DNA of 23,911 nucleotides. Origin: Rhizopus sp. PT2906. Taxonomy: Eukaryota > Mucoromycota > Mucoromycetes > Mucorales > Rhizopodaceae. Made by a program: the position numbers and the translations under genes. The notes under the pieces are model-generated. The model made no database searches. It was not told the DNA's origin and saw only the letters and a list, made by a program, of their open reading frames with translations. Where the stretch lies: positions 1 through 23,911 of the forward strand of contig JAMYHX010000582.1 in NCBI GenBank assembly GCA_025529335.1, given 5' to 3'. Below, one piece after another: positions 1 through 10,241 of the stretch (position 1 is the stretch's first letter; each line of letters starts with the position of its first letter).

Positions 1-252
1 TTACAAGAAAGAAACAAGAGAAAAAAGAAAACTGTCTTGTTTCCCTTTGCTTACTTTACGCGTGACTCAGCCCATTGTGTAGCACAAAATTAGTTTACTT
101 GTGACTCTCTGAAAACGTCTCCCTCTTCTCTCTTTCTTGAACACTTTAAATCGATCATCAACAATAATAAGTCCCTGAACACACATACACACGCGCGATT
201 CTTTTTTTTTTTGAGAGCTATTAAAAAAAAAAGGAGAGGCAAAATATATCTA
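1..252. other. 3' flank of the glutathione synthetase gene, no gene seen
   Basis: Low-complexity A- and T-rich DNA with no open frame that resembles a protein. It holds a TGACTCA heptamer at 64-70, the sequence bound by Gcn4/AP-1-type bZIP factors in other fungi. It lies downstream, not upstream, of the glutathione gene, so if it is functional it more likely serves a neighbour outside the window. Confidence 0.4.
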
Positions 253-2164
253 TTATAATGTTTCTAATTCGGGCTTGTCATCTTCATCGATTAACAGCGG
301 ACTGTCAATGACAGCAAAACCAGCTGCTACACCGCCTTCTCTTGTCGTGATGGCTTTGGTACGTAATAAGTGACCACCGGGATAGTTGACAATTTCTTGT
401 TGACCATCACTATTATGAGGAAATAAGTTAAGCTGTGCTTCAAGTTGACTTTGAAACTTACTGTAAATAAATACCATAGATACCCAGTTCGCTGACAACT
501 TCACCATCAATCACCTCTCCTTCACGTATCATCAAGTTATTCAGAGGTGGACTGCGGATCAAATCCATCAAGATGTACGCACTCCTTTCCTTTGGGGTCA
601 ATTTTTTTAAAGTTTCGAGAATATCTTGACCATAAATGTTATTACCACCTCCTTCTCTTTGAGGTTTCATCACAAGATCATCATATCTCTTTAATGCCAT
701 CTCATAAGCAGCAATACCTTCAGGGCTTTCATCCAAAGGGTATAATCCTGCAAAAGACTTACGCATGTCGTCTGCCGTTTCTTTTGTAACATATCGTTCT
801 AGACAACCAGGGGTAGATAGTACCTGTTGTATCTTTTTAGAACCCACCAGTTGATATGCTATGGTTGGACACTTAATAGACAATGATCTCTCTATCAATA
901 GTCTTGCATCCCATTGCTGTCATTTTAGCATGAATGTCAGCATTTGAGTCACTAGTAGCTTAGGTTGCAAATTTACCTTTTGTGTGGGGTAATCTTCAGG
1001 GCCATAGCCAGCACGGAAATAAGTTACAGCCACTTCATAGTCATCACTAAGGGGAAGGATGCTTGAGTTAGTGATGGAAGAAAAGAACCAAAATTTATCA
1101 ATTACATAATCAGCTCCTTATTTTCAGGAGAAAGCGTTGCTCTAGAATAAATGTCCTCAAGGGTTAGACGCATTAGGGAAATACCATGTCTATGATGCAA
1201 ATGTAAGATTATGTATACTTGCTATATCTTTTTGAAGCCTACTTTTCTTGTAATATATATTCAATCCATCGTTGATCAAATGCATTTCGTTCTCCTGGTT
1301 GCACGACCATCACAATACGCGCGCTATTTATATGCTATATAAGCACGAGACGTGTATAGACTACGTGTTAACTGTACCTGGGGTTTCCATAATGCTTCCA
1401 TGCACTGGCTAATCCATCGGCAATATATTCAACAGCATTATTTTCAGGTAATTGGTCCATTTTAATTGTATTCCCTGCATATGCCTTTACAGTGGATAAT
1501 AGGAAACTTTAGATGCAGGTTAAAAACTATCTTTCTTTCTCTCTAAACTAGGATTCTCCCTACCGATGAAGTTGACTTGTTCTGGTACTAAGACTCATAA
1601 AGCTAGATGAGATGGTGTTAAATTCAACTTGTTGAATTCGTGCTGTTGATACATCAGCACCTGGGTCGGCGTGTAATAAATAATCATTGCGATGAATTCC
1701 AAGACTAGCAGGCTATTGTTCTTAGGCGTTAATTGATCCATATAAACAATATCCATAGACTTGCCTGTGTAATCCCTTCTGATTTTACAGTCTTGTAAAT
1801 ATCATAAAGATGATGAGTAAAATCATCGAGATCGGCAAGACTATCAATAGAAAAAGTTAACAAAAACAATAAGACATAAACATAATACATACTTGGCCAT
1901 TGTATCATGTATTAATTTATCATCTTGGCTCAATTTATGAATCAATGTGTTCCAAGGCTGTTGTAAAGCCTTTGCCTTTTCAAACTCTTTACGAGGGAAA
2001 GGGGTGGGATATAGGGTGAAGGGGGCGTGTATGACGGCTGCATTATTTTTATGCACTGTCTTCTCCAAAGAAGGTCGTATAACGAGACCATGAGCTAAAG
2101 CCCAATCGATTGCTGACAGCAATACTTCATCAAGTATTTCTGTAGATAGCTTGGGTGGATGCAT
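253..2164 (-). CDS. GSH2: Glutathione synthetase (eukaryotic GSS/Gsh2 type)
   Basis: Catalyses the ATP-dependent ligation of glycine to gamma-glutamylcysteine, the last step of glutathione synthesis, in the cytosol. Nine exons fit the family end to end: 1893-2164, 1765-1840, 1564-1712, 1378-1506, 1243-1323, 1106-1189, 977-1046, 462-916 and 253-409. Joined they give 1473 nt, 490 aa, close to yeast and human lengths. Visible landmarks: N-terminal AIDWALAHG and APFTLYP; metal- and substrate-site QVEFNTISSSF (about 144-154, Glu146 and Asn148); IKCPTIAYQLVGSKK (301-315); the glycine-rich ATP loop KPQREGGGNNIYG (371-383, Glu375); RTKA followed by GGVAAG (from about 464) near the C-terminus. The start is the first ATG before the conserved N-terminal helix. 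Eight introns are 52-60 nt. The one at 1713-1764 has a GC donor. The last intron (410-461) looks at first like a frameshift but splices cleanly to GIYLHDGQQE. Confidence 0.95.
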
Positions 2165-4374
2165 TTGTGCTGTGAAAAGAAAACGAAAAAAATGTTGCTG
2201 AATAATCAGTCTGTTTATAATCTGTGTGTTACTGCTCTTTTAGCAACGAACTACCAATGATAATTTAGGTAATTGTTCCTTAAGATGGTGTCAAAAGCCT
2301 CAGCTATTGTCGGTATTTGAATATTTCCTGGTATAACTTAAGCTTGACAAAGAATATCAAGTGCATATTTGAATTGTCAATATTTAATGCAAGCTTTAAT
2401 GTTTTTATTTATAGTCTCTGTTTCAGATATTGTAATTCTAAAGAGAGAAACAATGACTATGAATTGAAGCAAGTTGAAGGTGGTACGAGAATCTTTTACA
2501 TATTAGGCGGGATTGCTGACAAACCACCTCAACTCTGTCCCACGCACGCTAAGACTGATATACATTAAGATCTTCTCTGTTGATATATATATTCTTTAAG
2601 AGATAAAACCAACACTCTATTTACTAGTGCTTGATCTAACTTTGACGTTTTCAACCCCGTGGTGAAACTTTTTTTCCCTCTCTATCATCTTTTTTAGCTG
2701 CCTTTGCACATCATTGCACATTAGATTATCGTTTCTCTCTCTTCTAAAGAGATGTTTTTCCATATATTCACCTTTAAACAATAAAAGAGGGAGTCATTCT
2801 CGTTTTAGAAATCTTTTATTTCCATTTTACGAAAATACTCACAATTTCATTGTTCCAATATTATTTTACAAAAATCCCCTTTATTTAAATTTACATGAAG
2901 TTTAAGTTCGAATTAAATGAATTATACCAATTTTACTAGCCCTCGTTTTCTTTTAGAGTAGATTAATAGTTCATTTAAAGACACTTAATAGATAATTGGT
3001 TAATCTCTAATTGAGAAAAAGGCATTCAGACTTCTTCTCTTTGACTTTACCAAGGATGTAGTATCTTGCTGATAAAAGTTTTTGTTGATTGATTCTAATT
3101 TAATACCTTGTCGATCTCATTTTCTTTAAGGGGGGATGTTGTTTTAAAAATGATAATGTGATAAATTCTCAAAAGCTTAAATCGCCTGATATTTTGAAGT
3201 CGTCTTCTCTCCCCCCCTTAAGAAACCTGTTTACTGTATGTTGCTTTAAAGGGAATTCAAGGAGTTTTTGTCATAATCCAGAAGAATAAACCTGTAAGCA
3301 AATATTCTGCCACTTCTTTTCCCCCTTATGAAATTAAATAAAGTTATCAATCACGGGTTGAAATGTTGCCATGATTTTAACAAATATTCTAAAAGTCAAT
3401 GTATCAAAACAATCTAAAGTTGTGAAGAAAAGACTTTATATTAATAAATTGCAATGAACACAGGAACGCTCTATTTTAATTATGCTTTAACAATCAATTC
3501 AACGCCACTTGGCTATAGGGAGCCTGGAAACTGAATGAATTTCTGATCCCGCGCCAAGCACACAAAACTCCTTTCGAAGGCACAGGCGATCAATTGAGTC
3601 AAGAGCGGCGGCAGACTCCCTTTATAGGGGCCAAAGCGTGACCCCACACTACCTTAAAAGAAAGAAAAAGGAAGGGTTAGGATAGCTTATTACCTTAATA
3701 TGACAGCATTGTAGCTTCCGTAGTATATTATACACCATTCCTTTTCTTTTGGCCGATATCTTGTTATCTAAAATGGAGAGCTGGAATGTCAATTCAAACA
3801 GAGCCGCTCTTTAAAAGGTGTATGTAAAGTAAAATGTATAGCCAAGATAAGATCATTTGGCTTTTAAAGAAAAGGGAGATCATAAACAAATGCTGTGCTC
3901 TCTGCACTCGCTCTGTGATATCACTGCTTTGTTAGGTATATCATAAAAGACTATCAGAGTATCTCTGTGAGCTATACCTATATGCATATCAATAATTGAT
4001 ATGTTTCATATCTCTTATCTGTAATTTGTGCAGGACATGTTAATATTCACAGAGATATATGACATGGCGACCGAGTAATTACATACGGGTGTAGCTCATT
4101 GATTGAATCACAAGGAAATAGAGAAAGGTACTGATTTAACTACACATTCAAGCTGATCAATATTCAAACAAAGACATTCCTGAGTTATAAACAAATTGTT
4201 TGCTAATAAACAAGCACGCATAACAATTTATTTATTTATTTTCGAAATAGCTGCAATGCGCATCATATCAAAAAGTAAAAGAACGTCGTCCAATGATCAA
4301 TTTGATCATCAACATGACGCTTCGCAGCTCTAACATCTGAAACATTGTAGACGATCACGTATTTAATAAATATG
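2165..4374. other. Gene-poor intergenic DNA upstream of GSH2
   Basis: About 2.2 kb with no open frame I can match to a protein. It is AT-rich with runs of T and A. The part next to 2164 should contain the GSH2 promoter; TTTTCACAG just before the GSH2 ATG could be a 5'-UTR splice acceptor. A distinctly GC-richer block lies at about 3505-3655 (CCCGCGCCAAGC, GAGCGGCGGCAG), with no recognisable gene in it. Short open frames here are random. Confidence 0.5.
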
Positions 4375-5000
4375 TCAACGTACGAAGGGGGTGAAATCGC
4401 TGCAAGGAGGCCAAGGCGACGTATTAAAGGAACCTGAAGACGCTTTTACACTCAAATTGACTGCAGTCGGAAAACTGAGCACAACTTCTTTATCATAAAT
4501 AAACCAAGGTATATAATACACTTTACTCCTCTTGCTGCTGCTGACGATTTCACAAAATTCTCTGGAATGTCTTGTCAATTGAGTCATATCTTGATTCAAA
4601 ATGAACAACAACTTTCAAATGTACAAAAAAGAAAAAGATTAAAGATATTATGTGCACTACTTTCACTTTGTTGTACAAGCTATTAATGTGATACCACTCT
4701 GTCAACAGACTCTTGTAAGCTATTTCAACACTCTTTTTACCTGAAAAACGACCACTTGTCTTATTCCAGGTGTTCAAAAACCTTGCATTGGATCAACGCG
4801 TTGTGTCTGTGTTTCACAAGAATCGGAGATAGCTTGACAGATGCCCTTTGTTGAATTGCCCAATAGTCACAATTGTTTTGATTAGGTATGTCATTGATAG
4901 ACGTGAGGGGTTAACATAATCCTCAAAAAAATTCTTTGCATATCTCTCAAATGTTTGACAATCCTTTAGAATAAGGTTATTTTCTTGTGACCATGTTTAG
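4375..5000 (-). pseudogene. Decayed coding fragment, unknown protein
   Basis: The minus strand holds two stretches that read like real protein. About 4826-4990 gives ILKDCQTFERYAKNFFEDY and SMTYLIKTIVTIGQF. From 4777 to 4375 the frame gives WNKTSGRFSGKKSVEIAYK, LLTEWYHINSLYNK, then YYIPWFIYDKEVV and WPPCSDFTPFVR before a stop. A 59-nt GT-AG intron (donor GTGAAA right after NSLYNK, acceptor TTGAAAG) joins the last two blocks in frame, as expected of a genuine gene in this genome. Two in-frame stops separate the first block from the second, and no ATG opens either. I do not recognise the family. The likeliest reading is a remnant of a lineage-specific gene; it could also be an exon set of a gene I failed to splice. 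Confidence 0.35.
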
Positions 5001-5255
5001 CATAGGTCTGAGCCCTGAAGCTAAAAGAACAACAAGATGCAGGTTTGGAAACCATCCTGTTTCTCATAGTTTGACCATTTCAAACATTTGTAAATAGAGA
5101 TGCTCAATCTCACTCTATGTTAATAGACTATTCGTATTTGTGGAGGCATAAAAGTGTTCATAATTGTAGTGTGTAACATGTATATTCGCGAAATAGCATT
5201 GATTTTCATTGGGTAGTAACATTGCCTTTTGGAAACACTGTAAATGCTATATAAA

Positions 5256-5433
5256 AAAGAGGGAAAAGGAGAGAGAGAGAGAAGAGAGAAAGAGTGAGGG
5301 GTAGAAAAGGGGAAGAATAGTAAAAGATTAGGGAGTCGGTAAGCTACTATATTGGAAGAGGCAGGTCCATAAAGGATAAAGGGGGGGGGATAAGAGAAAG
5401 AGAAAAGAAAAAAAAGGGGGCTAAAAAGGGTAT
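5256..5433. repeat. Purine-rich tract (G/A on + strand)
   Basis: About 180 nt in which the + strand is strongly G/A biased: a GA-dinucleotide run near 5270-5290, AGGGGTAGAAAAGGGGAAG near 5305, GGGGGGGG near 5382 and AAAAAAAAGGGGG near 5408. It lies 0.3-0.45 kb upstream of the zinc-finger gene. Low-complexity polypurine of this sort is common in promoters; nothing here is specific. Confidence 0.6.
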
Positions 5434-5717
5434 TATTGTCTATAAACATAAAAAAACGTGAATGAAATGACGAAGGGGGAAGTATAAGATTTAAGGAGGT
5501 TAAGTCTCCAAATTAGAGTTTAGGGAGATCAACTTTTTTTTATATAATTTCTTTATAAGATTTGTTTAGAATTTATCTCATGCAAAAGCAGTTGAATAGA
5601 GAGAAAGAAAAAAAAAACTTTCAATATAACCATAAAAGGGCTGTTTCTATTAAAATAATCTTTATTTAATAAAGCATCTTTCAGCTTTTTGTTTCCCCTT
5701 TTTCTTTTATATTTTCA
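5434..5717 (+). promoter_or_regulatory. Presumed promoter and 5' leader of the C2H2 gene
   Basis: AT-rich DNA ending in a pyrimidine-rich leader (TTTTGTTTCCCCTTTTTC) directly before the ATG at 5718, a usual fungal transcription-start environment. No specific factor site is assigned. Confidence 0.3.
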
Positions 5718-6893
5718 ATGAATTCAACAAACAACTACTGTATGGATATAAGAAGATGTCCTCCTTCGTCAAATATTAATTCCCATTCAGATTCAGTCCT
5801 TTCACCGCCTCTCACTCCTGCGCTCTCTCAACAACATCCATTTGAAAAAAGGCATTCAACTGATCTCAGTTATTCTTATAGATACTCAATAGATTATCAT
5901 CATTGGATAAATCATTCTTCAATGCAACACCAAAATGTGAATCAACAACAACAGCAGCAAGAATAAGAGCAACAGACAAGGGTTGCTACTACTAGAAAAC
6001 AGCCCACCAAACAGAATAAACATGCATGTACTTATCCTGATTGTTCTTGGAGCTTTAAAAGATATGAACATCTCAAGAGACACATGTTGGTTCATACGGG
6101 TGAAAGACCTCATTTATGTCCTTATCCTGGATGTGGGAAACGATTTAGTCGATCTGATAATTTCCATGCACATTATCGTACTCATGAAAAGAAGGCGTTC
6201 AAGCAAAAACAAGATATTTTAATCAAGGAAGAAAGAATGCCCGTTCAACAAGGTATAAGCATTTTGCCACAGCAAGATCAACACTATTATGGTAATTACC
6301 CTCTTCTCCCTACTCCTTCACCACCCAAACAACAGGTCAATTTTGTCTATAATACCAGCAATAATAACAACAGTATTAATAATCAGTGTGAAGAAGAGGC
6401 CAGAAAACCTCATGCATGTGATCATCCAAATTGCAATAGAAGATTTCGTCGATTAGAGCATCTCAAAAGACATATGAGAATTCATACCCATGAACAGCCA
6501 TTTAAATGTACTTTTCCTGGCTGTTTCAAAGCGTTTTCAAGATCTGATAATTTAACCCAGCATAAAAAGACACACGAAAGACGAGGTTCAAAATATACAG
6601 AACCATCCGCTCCACAGTTTATGCATCCTGAACCATTTACATTGGCTGAATTCGTTCGTGATAATAACACAAAATCCACAAACTCTTCTAATTCATCGCT
6701 CTTTGGTTGGCAGCATCCTGGCGATACTTCAATCAGTTCACATTCTCTTTCTCCTGCTTCTCCTGCTCATCCTGATCATCCATATCATCATCACCATCAT
6801 CACCATCACCATCACCACCATCACCATGGTGGCAATACCAATACAAGTACTACTAAAGAAAATACTAATTCTACTGAATCTGTTCATTGTTGA
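5718..6893 (+). pseudogene. Four-finger C2H2 transcription factor gene with in-frame TAA at 5964-5966
   Basis: One reading frame runs from ATG 5718 to TGA 6893 (392 codons) with a single TAA at codon 83. The N-terminal part is Ser/Pro/Gln-rich and ends in a run of six Gln. After the TAA come Gln codons and then two pairs of C2H2 fingers with fungal CX4CX12HX3H spacing: Cys104/109-His122/126, Cys134/139-His152/156, Cys234/239-His252/256 and Cys264/269-His282/286. Fingers carry RSDN-type recognition helices and a TGERP-like linker in the first pair. A Ser-rich tail holds 14 consecutive His (6786-6827). Without bypass of the stop the first usable ATG (6084) lies inside finger 1 and removes its two Cys. 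The same frame and same style of sequence on both sides argue for one gene broken by C-to-T (CAA to TAA), a sequencing error, or an unusual intron. The DNA target is unknown. Confidence 0.75.
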
Positions 6894-6992
6894 TTTCTCT
6901 CTTTTCTTTTTTTTTCTCTTTATTTTGAACATTAACCATCATAATAATATAATAAAGCGACGTTCTCTTCATTCTCGGGGTATTTCTCTTGT

Positions 6993-7529
6993 TTAATCAG
7001 CCATACTTCCATCTCTGGGTTTATATGGAATACCACGCCTTGCCAAATCATCTTCTACATCCTCTGGTATTCTTCCATACACACGAATTGCATATAATCC
7101 TCTTGTAAATTTATCTGCATACGATGATAATATTTAATCCTGTTTTTTTTTATATATTGCAAATGTTTGGTAAATACCTATGCGTTGCCACCTGCCAACC
7201 CAACTTTCTTTTGGGTTCATCATGGCTATGAAGCTATATAAATATAGAAATATAAAAATCATGCATATAGATAAATATTGTTATGCTACCCTTCAAACTT
7301 GGAGCTTGTACATTCTATAACACGATCCATACTTCCTCTCATCTGCAGTATTTCGTCACAGTTTTCACAGCCATTGGCTCTAAATTGAGATGCATTCTAT
7401 AATTACATGTTTTCATTGGTTGATTTAGCAATAAATCCAAATAATCTTGTATTCTTTATAAACCTTTATAAGTGAACATAATAAGCAAGCACGAAGCTGC
7501 TTTTTGTCGATTGGCAAAACTTGTGACAT
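6993..7529 (-). CDS. SPT4: Transcription elongation factor Spt4
   Basis: Small zinc-binding partner of Spt5 in the DSIF complex, which clamps RNA polymerase II during elongation in the nucleus. Four exons (7464-7529, 7290-7396, 7178-7233, 6993-7114) join to 351 nt, 116 aa, matching the roughly 117 aa of the human protein. The zinc site is CLLC (Cys15, Cys18) and CENC (Cys32, Cys35). It is followed by the signature ECTSSKFEGFIAMMNPKESW, then WQRIDKFTRGLYAIRVYGR and a C-terminal GIPYKPRDGS. Introns are 67, 56 and 63 nt; the first uses a GTTTAT donor. The first coding exon is 22 codons. The gene follows the methyltransferase gene on the same strand, with only 90 bp between stop and start, so its promoter is very short or overlaps the upstream 3' end. 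Confidence 0.96.
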
Positions 7530-7619
7530 GATTAGATTATAGGAAAAAGCTAGTCTTTCCACTTTTTTATAGTCATCAAAACCAAGTCACACTCAAGACG
7601 CATAAATAAACTCCCTCCT

Positions 7620-8869
7620 TTATTGTTCACTAAGCTTGATATTGGAAAATGGTTGTATGAAATCCTTTGTTTTGTATGCCCAAGCTATGCAATAGTGCGC
7701 AGAAAGCATTCGCCATTCTTCCAATTCGTCCAAGATTTCTATTTTCGCAATTCTGTAAAGTAGTTTTATATTTGACTCTATTTGTATACATTTGCGGAAC
7801 ATACCTGGCCAGTTCTTCTTTACTTATACATTTATCATGCACTGTGTTGATATCAACTGCAGTAGCGTCTTGCCATCCATAATCTATAAACCTCTTCTTT
7901 TGGTCCTCCAGCTCGGGAAACTGATAGATACCTTTCAAGTCAATATTTCTGCTCTTTAAGTTCTTTATCATCATTTTGCCAAACGCATCATCAGGTTTAA
8001 TTTGCTCATATAACACAAACATTGCATTGATCATATTGTCTGTAATCCATCTGAGAATGTTGTCTGAATCTTCAGGGTCCAAGTAGATAAATACACATTC
8101 AGATATAAAAAGTGTTGGAGCACTACATAAATAATATAAATAAAGCGTGATGAGATGACACCTTATATGTATATACCCAAGGTCTAGTCCAGACTCTATC
8201 AAACGCTGAGAAACCGCAGACCAATCTCTGAGATCCCCACTTAATAAACAATAGTCTTTGCTCTTTAAATCCATACCACCTTTTTCAATCTTGATGTTGC
8301 CTTCAGGATCAATAAGCTTGTGTAGATTGGCATGTCTTTTGATAGTCATTGCTTTCTTTGTTGTTGTTTGTCCAAAATCGATCTCAAAATAGCAGGATAA
8401 GTTGTCAATAAGGTCATCATTATTGGCCTTTAGGTTTCCAGACTAATATATATATATATATATATATATGTATAATAATGATGAGAAATCAAGTTTATAT
8501 GGATATACTGTTATTACTTTTAGGTTGAAGTAGCGTGTGTCAAATCCAGCTCCTAAGGAGACAATTTGTTTCTTTGGCCCTGGAGAAGCCAGGAACTGAC
8601 AGACAAGTGAATCCAAAGCATAGTTACGAATAAATGTACCTTGATTCTTTTACTAAAAGGTCATTCAAGTCATTGTTGAAAAACTCACCTCTGTTGATGA
8701 TGGGCGAACGTCTGATGGGTCTCTTCACAAACAACTTTACAAAAGGGTCTTGTAAATATTGAAGAGCCGCTGCTGACCTAATAAACGAGTCAGTCCATGT
8801 ATTGCATAAAATAGAATAATTACTGTCGACTGATGGTGGCATCATCATTGGTTCCTCTGACAATATCAT
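7620..8869 (-). CDS. PPM1: PP2A leucine carboxyl methyltransferase (LCMT1/Ppm1)
   Basis: Methylates the C-terminal leucine carboxylate of the PP2A catalytic subunit using S-adenosylmethionine, which influences which regulatory subunit binds. Five exons (8689-8869, 8518-8639, 8177-8442, 7805-8122, 7620-7752) give 1020 nt, 339 aa; human LCMT1 is 334. Landmarks in order: YLQDPFVKLFV and INRGTFIRNYA; the SAM-binding SLGAGFDTR (88-96); YFEIDFG (119-125); GDLRDW (170-175); PTLFISECVFIYL (192-204); MFVLYEQI; and the C-terminal LDELEEWRMLSAHYCIAWA. Introns are 49, 75, 54 and 52 nt. The 54-nt intron has no in-frame stop, so its retention would insert 18 residues. The 75-nt intron is largely a TA repeat. 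The gene is divergent from the tRNA methyltransferase, with about 150 bp between the two starts. Confidence 0.96.
8446..8469. repeat. AT dinucleotide microsatellite
   Basis: Twelve AT units in a row, lying inside the second intron of the PP2A methyltransferase gene. It accounts for most of that intron's extra length over its neighbours and is probably length-variable between strains. Confidence 0.9.
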
Positions 8870-9019
8870 CTTGACAATCCTCTTGGTTTATGCTGTACAT
8901 GGTTTATATATTTTAAATTGAAAAATATGTCCTTTCTTTATATGCCGCACTGGACTAGGGGGGGAGGGAAATAAAAAATAAAAGCCACTTCTTATGCCCA
9001 TTGGGACACATTTTAAATC
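8870..9019. promoter_or_regulatory. Shared divergent promoter region
   Basis: 150 bp between the divergent starts of the PP2A methyltransferase (-) and the tRNA methyltransferase (+). It is AT-rich with one guanine-rich run (GGGGGGGAGGG, about 8959-8969). Because both genes must initiate from this short segment, it probably acts as a bidirectional promoter. No factor site is assigned. Confidence 0.4.
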
Positions 9020-10126
9020 ATGTTTAGAACCATTCAAAAGAAGTTGTCACCTGTCATTCTAAAGGGTCTTTGTCGTTTCTCAACTTTTCAAGAAGGAGAC
9101 TTTTGTATACTACGTAATGTGAAAAATAATAAGATCTTTTTCACCGGTCCACTTTGCTCTAATGGACAAAGAGGAGTTGCAGACGGAAGTATAAGCCATG
9201 AAAGTATTATTGGTAAAAAGCCAAGATCACGTATAGTTGTAGACAAAGGTAGTTTATTTTGAAACTTAAAAGCTTGACTAAAAAAAAAGCAAAAAACTAG
9301 GCTCTACAGTGTACATGGCGCATTTTCCAACTTTACAAGAGTAAAGAAAAAAAAAAAAAAAACATACATGTATTAAAAACCATATTTAGATACGTCTTGA
9401 ACGTACCTCGTAAATGCACACCCATTTATCCCAAAGATGCTAGTACTATTGTAAGTGCATCAGTTCTGGAATATCAATTGTATCTTTTCTAATAAAAGGT
9501 AGGTACACATGCTAGATATTCAACCGGGTGATAAGGTTCTAGAGGCAGGTACAGGTAACGGATCACTTACGTTATATCTGGCCAAAGCTGTCTCTCATGA
9601 AGGAAAGGTGGACACATTTGATGTGCGTCAAGAACACTCAAAGAATGCTCAGATGCATGTTCAGAGATATTCCCGTGGAAAGTATGCTTCAGTGGTTTCC
9701 TTCCATGTTGGTTCTCTGGGAGATAAACTACAGGAAATGATGGAACCTAAAGAAGAGTATGATGCGATTGTACTTGATATGCCACAACCAGGTGATGAAA
9801 TTCCCAAGATATTACCATACCTTAAAAATGATCGCTTTATTGTTTGTTATTTACCCAACATGACACAAGTACTATCCTTGGTTGAATTCATACGAGATGT
9901 GCCACTCGTCTTGGAGGACTGCTTAGAAGTTGCTTGGAAAGAATGGGAAGTGAAGGCAACTTATATAAGAAGCTTATTGAATGATGCCAATGAAAAACAA
10001 AATGATGAGCCTGTCAAACCTCACACTTGGATTTGTCGACCCAAGAATTGGGATGTGAAGGGTCATACAGCATTTCTTGTAAAATTAAGAAAAACTGCCC
10101 CTGTGCAGGATAACACTGTTTCATAA
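9020..10126 (+). CDS. tRNA (adenine-58-N1) methyltransferase, TRM61/TRMT61B-like, probably mitochondrial
   Basis: A SAM-dependent methyltransferase of the TrmI/Gcd14 fold that makes m1A in the T-loop of tRNA. Four exons (9020-9248, 9301-9340, 9390-9450, 9503-10126) give 954 nt, 317 aa. The first 23 residues (MFRTIQKKLSPV and on) are basic with no acidic residue, typical of a mitochondrial presequence, which points to the organellar single-subunit form rather than cytosolic Trm61, but this is inference. Conserved features: IGKKPRSRIV, the YPKDAST loop before motif I, motif I VLEAGTGNGSL (122-132), acidic FDVRQEH (149-155), and motif IV VLDMPQP (200-206, with Asp202 at the catalytic position). 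Introns are 52, 49 and 52 nt. An AATAAA at 10150-10155 lies 24 bp past the stop. It ends tail to tail with the B56 gene. Confidence 0.9.
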
Positions 10127-10241
10127 CATCTTTTTGTGGATAAACAAACAATAAAACTGATTTATTTACCGTGGTATAAGATAAACAATACTTGTACTTT
10201 TGTTTCTCTATGAATATTAGCTGCTTAAATAAACTCCAAAT

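Noticed and set aside
409..510. Apparent frameshift near the 3' end of glutathione synthetase
   Set aside because: A 52-nt GT-AG intron (410-461) with a CTTAAC branch-like site restores the frame and joins GIYL to HDGQQEIVNYPGGH as the family expects.
2317..2568. 83-codon plus-strand open frame upstream of GSH2
   Set aside because: No ATG start, AT-driven composition and no recognisable motif.
2885..2915. GTTCGAAT resembling a tRNA T-loop
   Set aside because: It sits in an AT palindrome without matching stems, and nothing upstream folds as a tRNA.
7630..7804. C-terminal extension of the PP2A methyltransferase in its exon 4 frame (YVPQMYTNRVKYK...)
   Set aside because: The family C-terminus (LDELEEWRMLSAHYCIAWA) is in another frame, reached by a 52-nt intron at 7753-7804, so the extension is intron plus a wrong frame.
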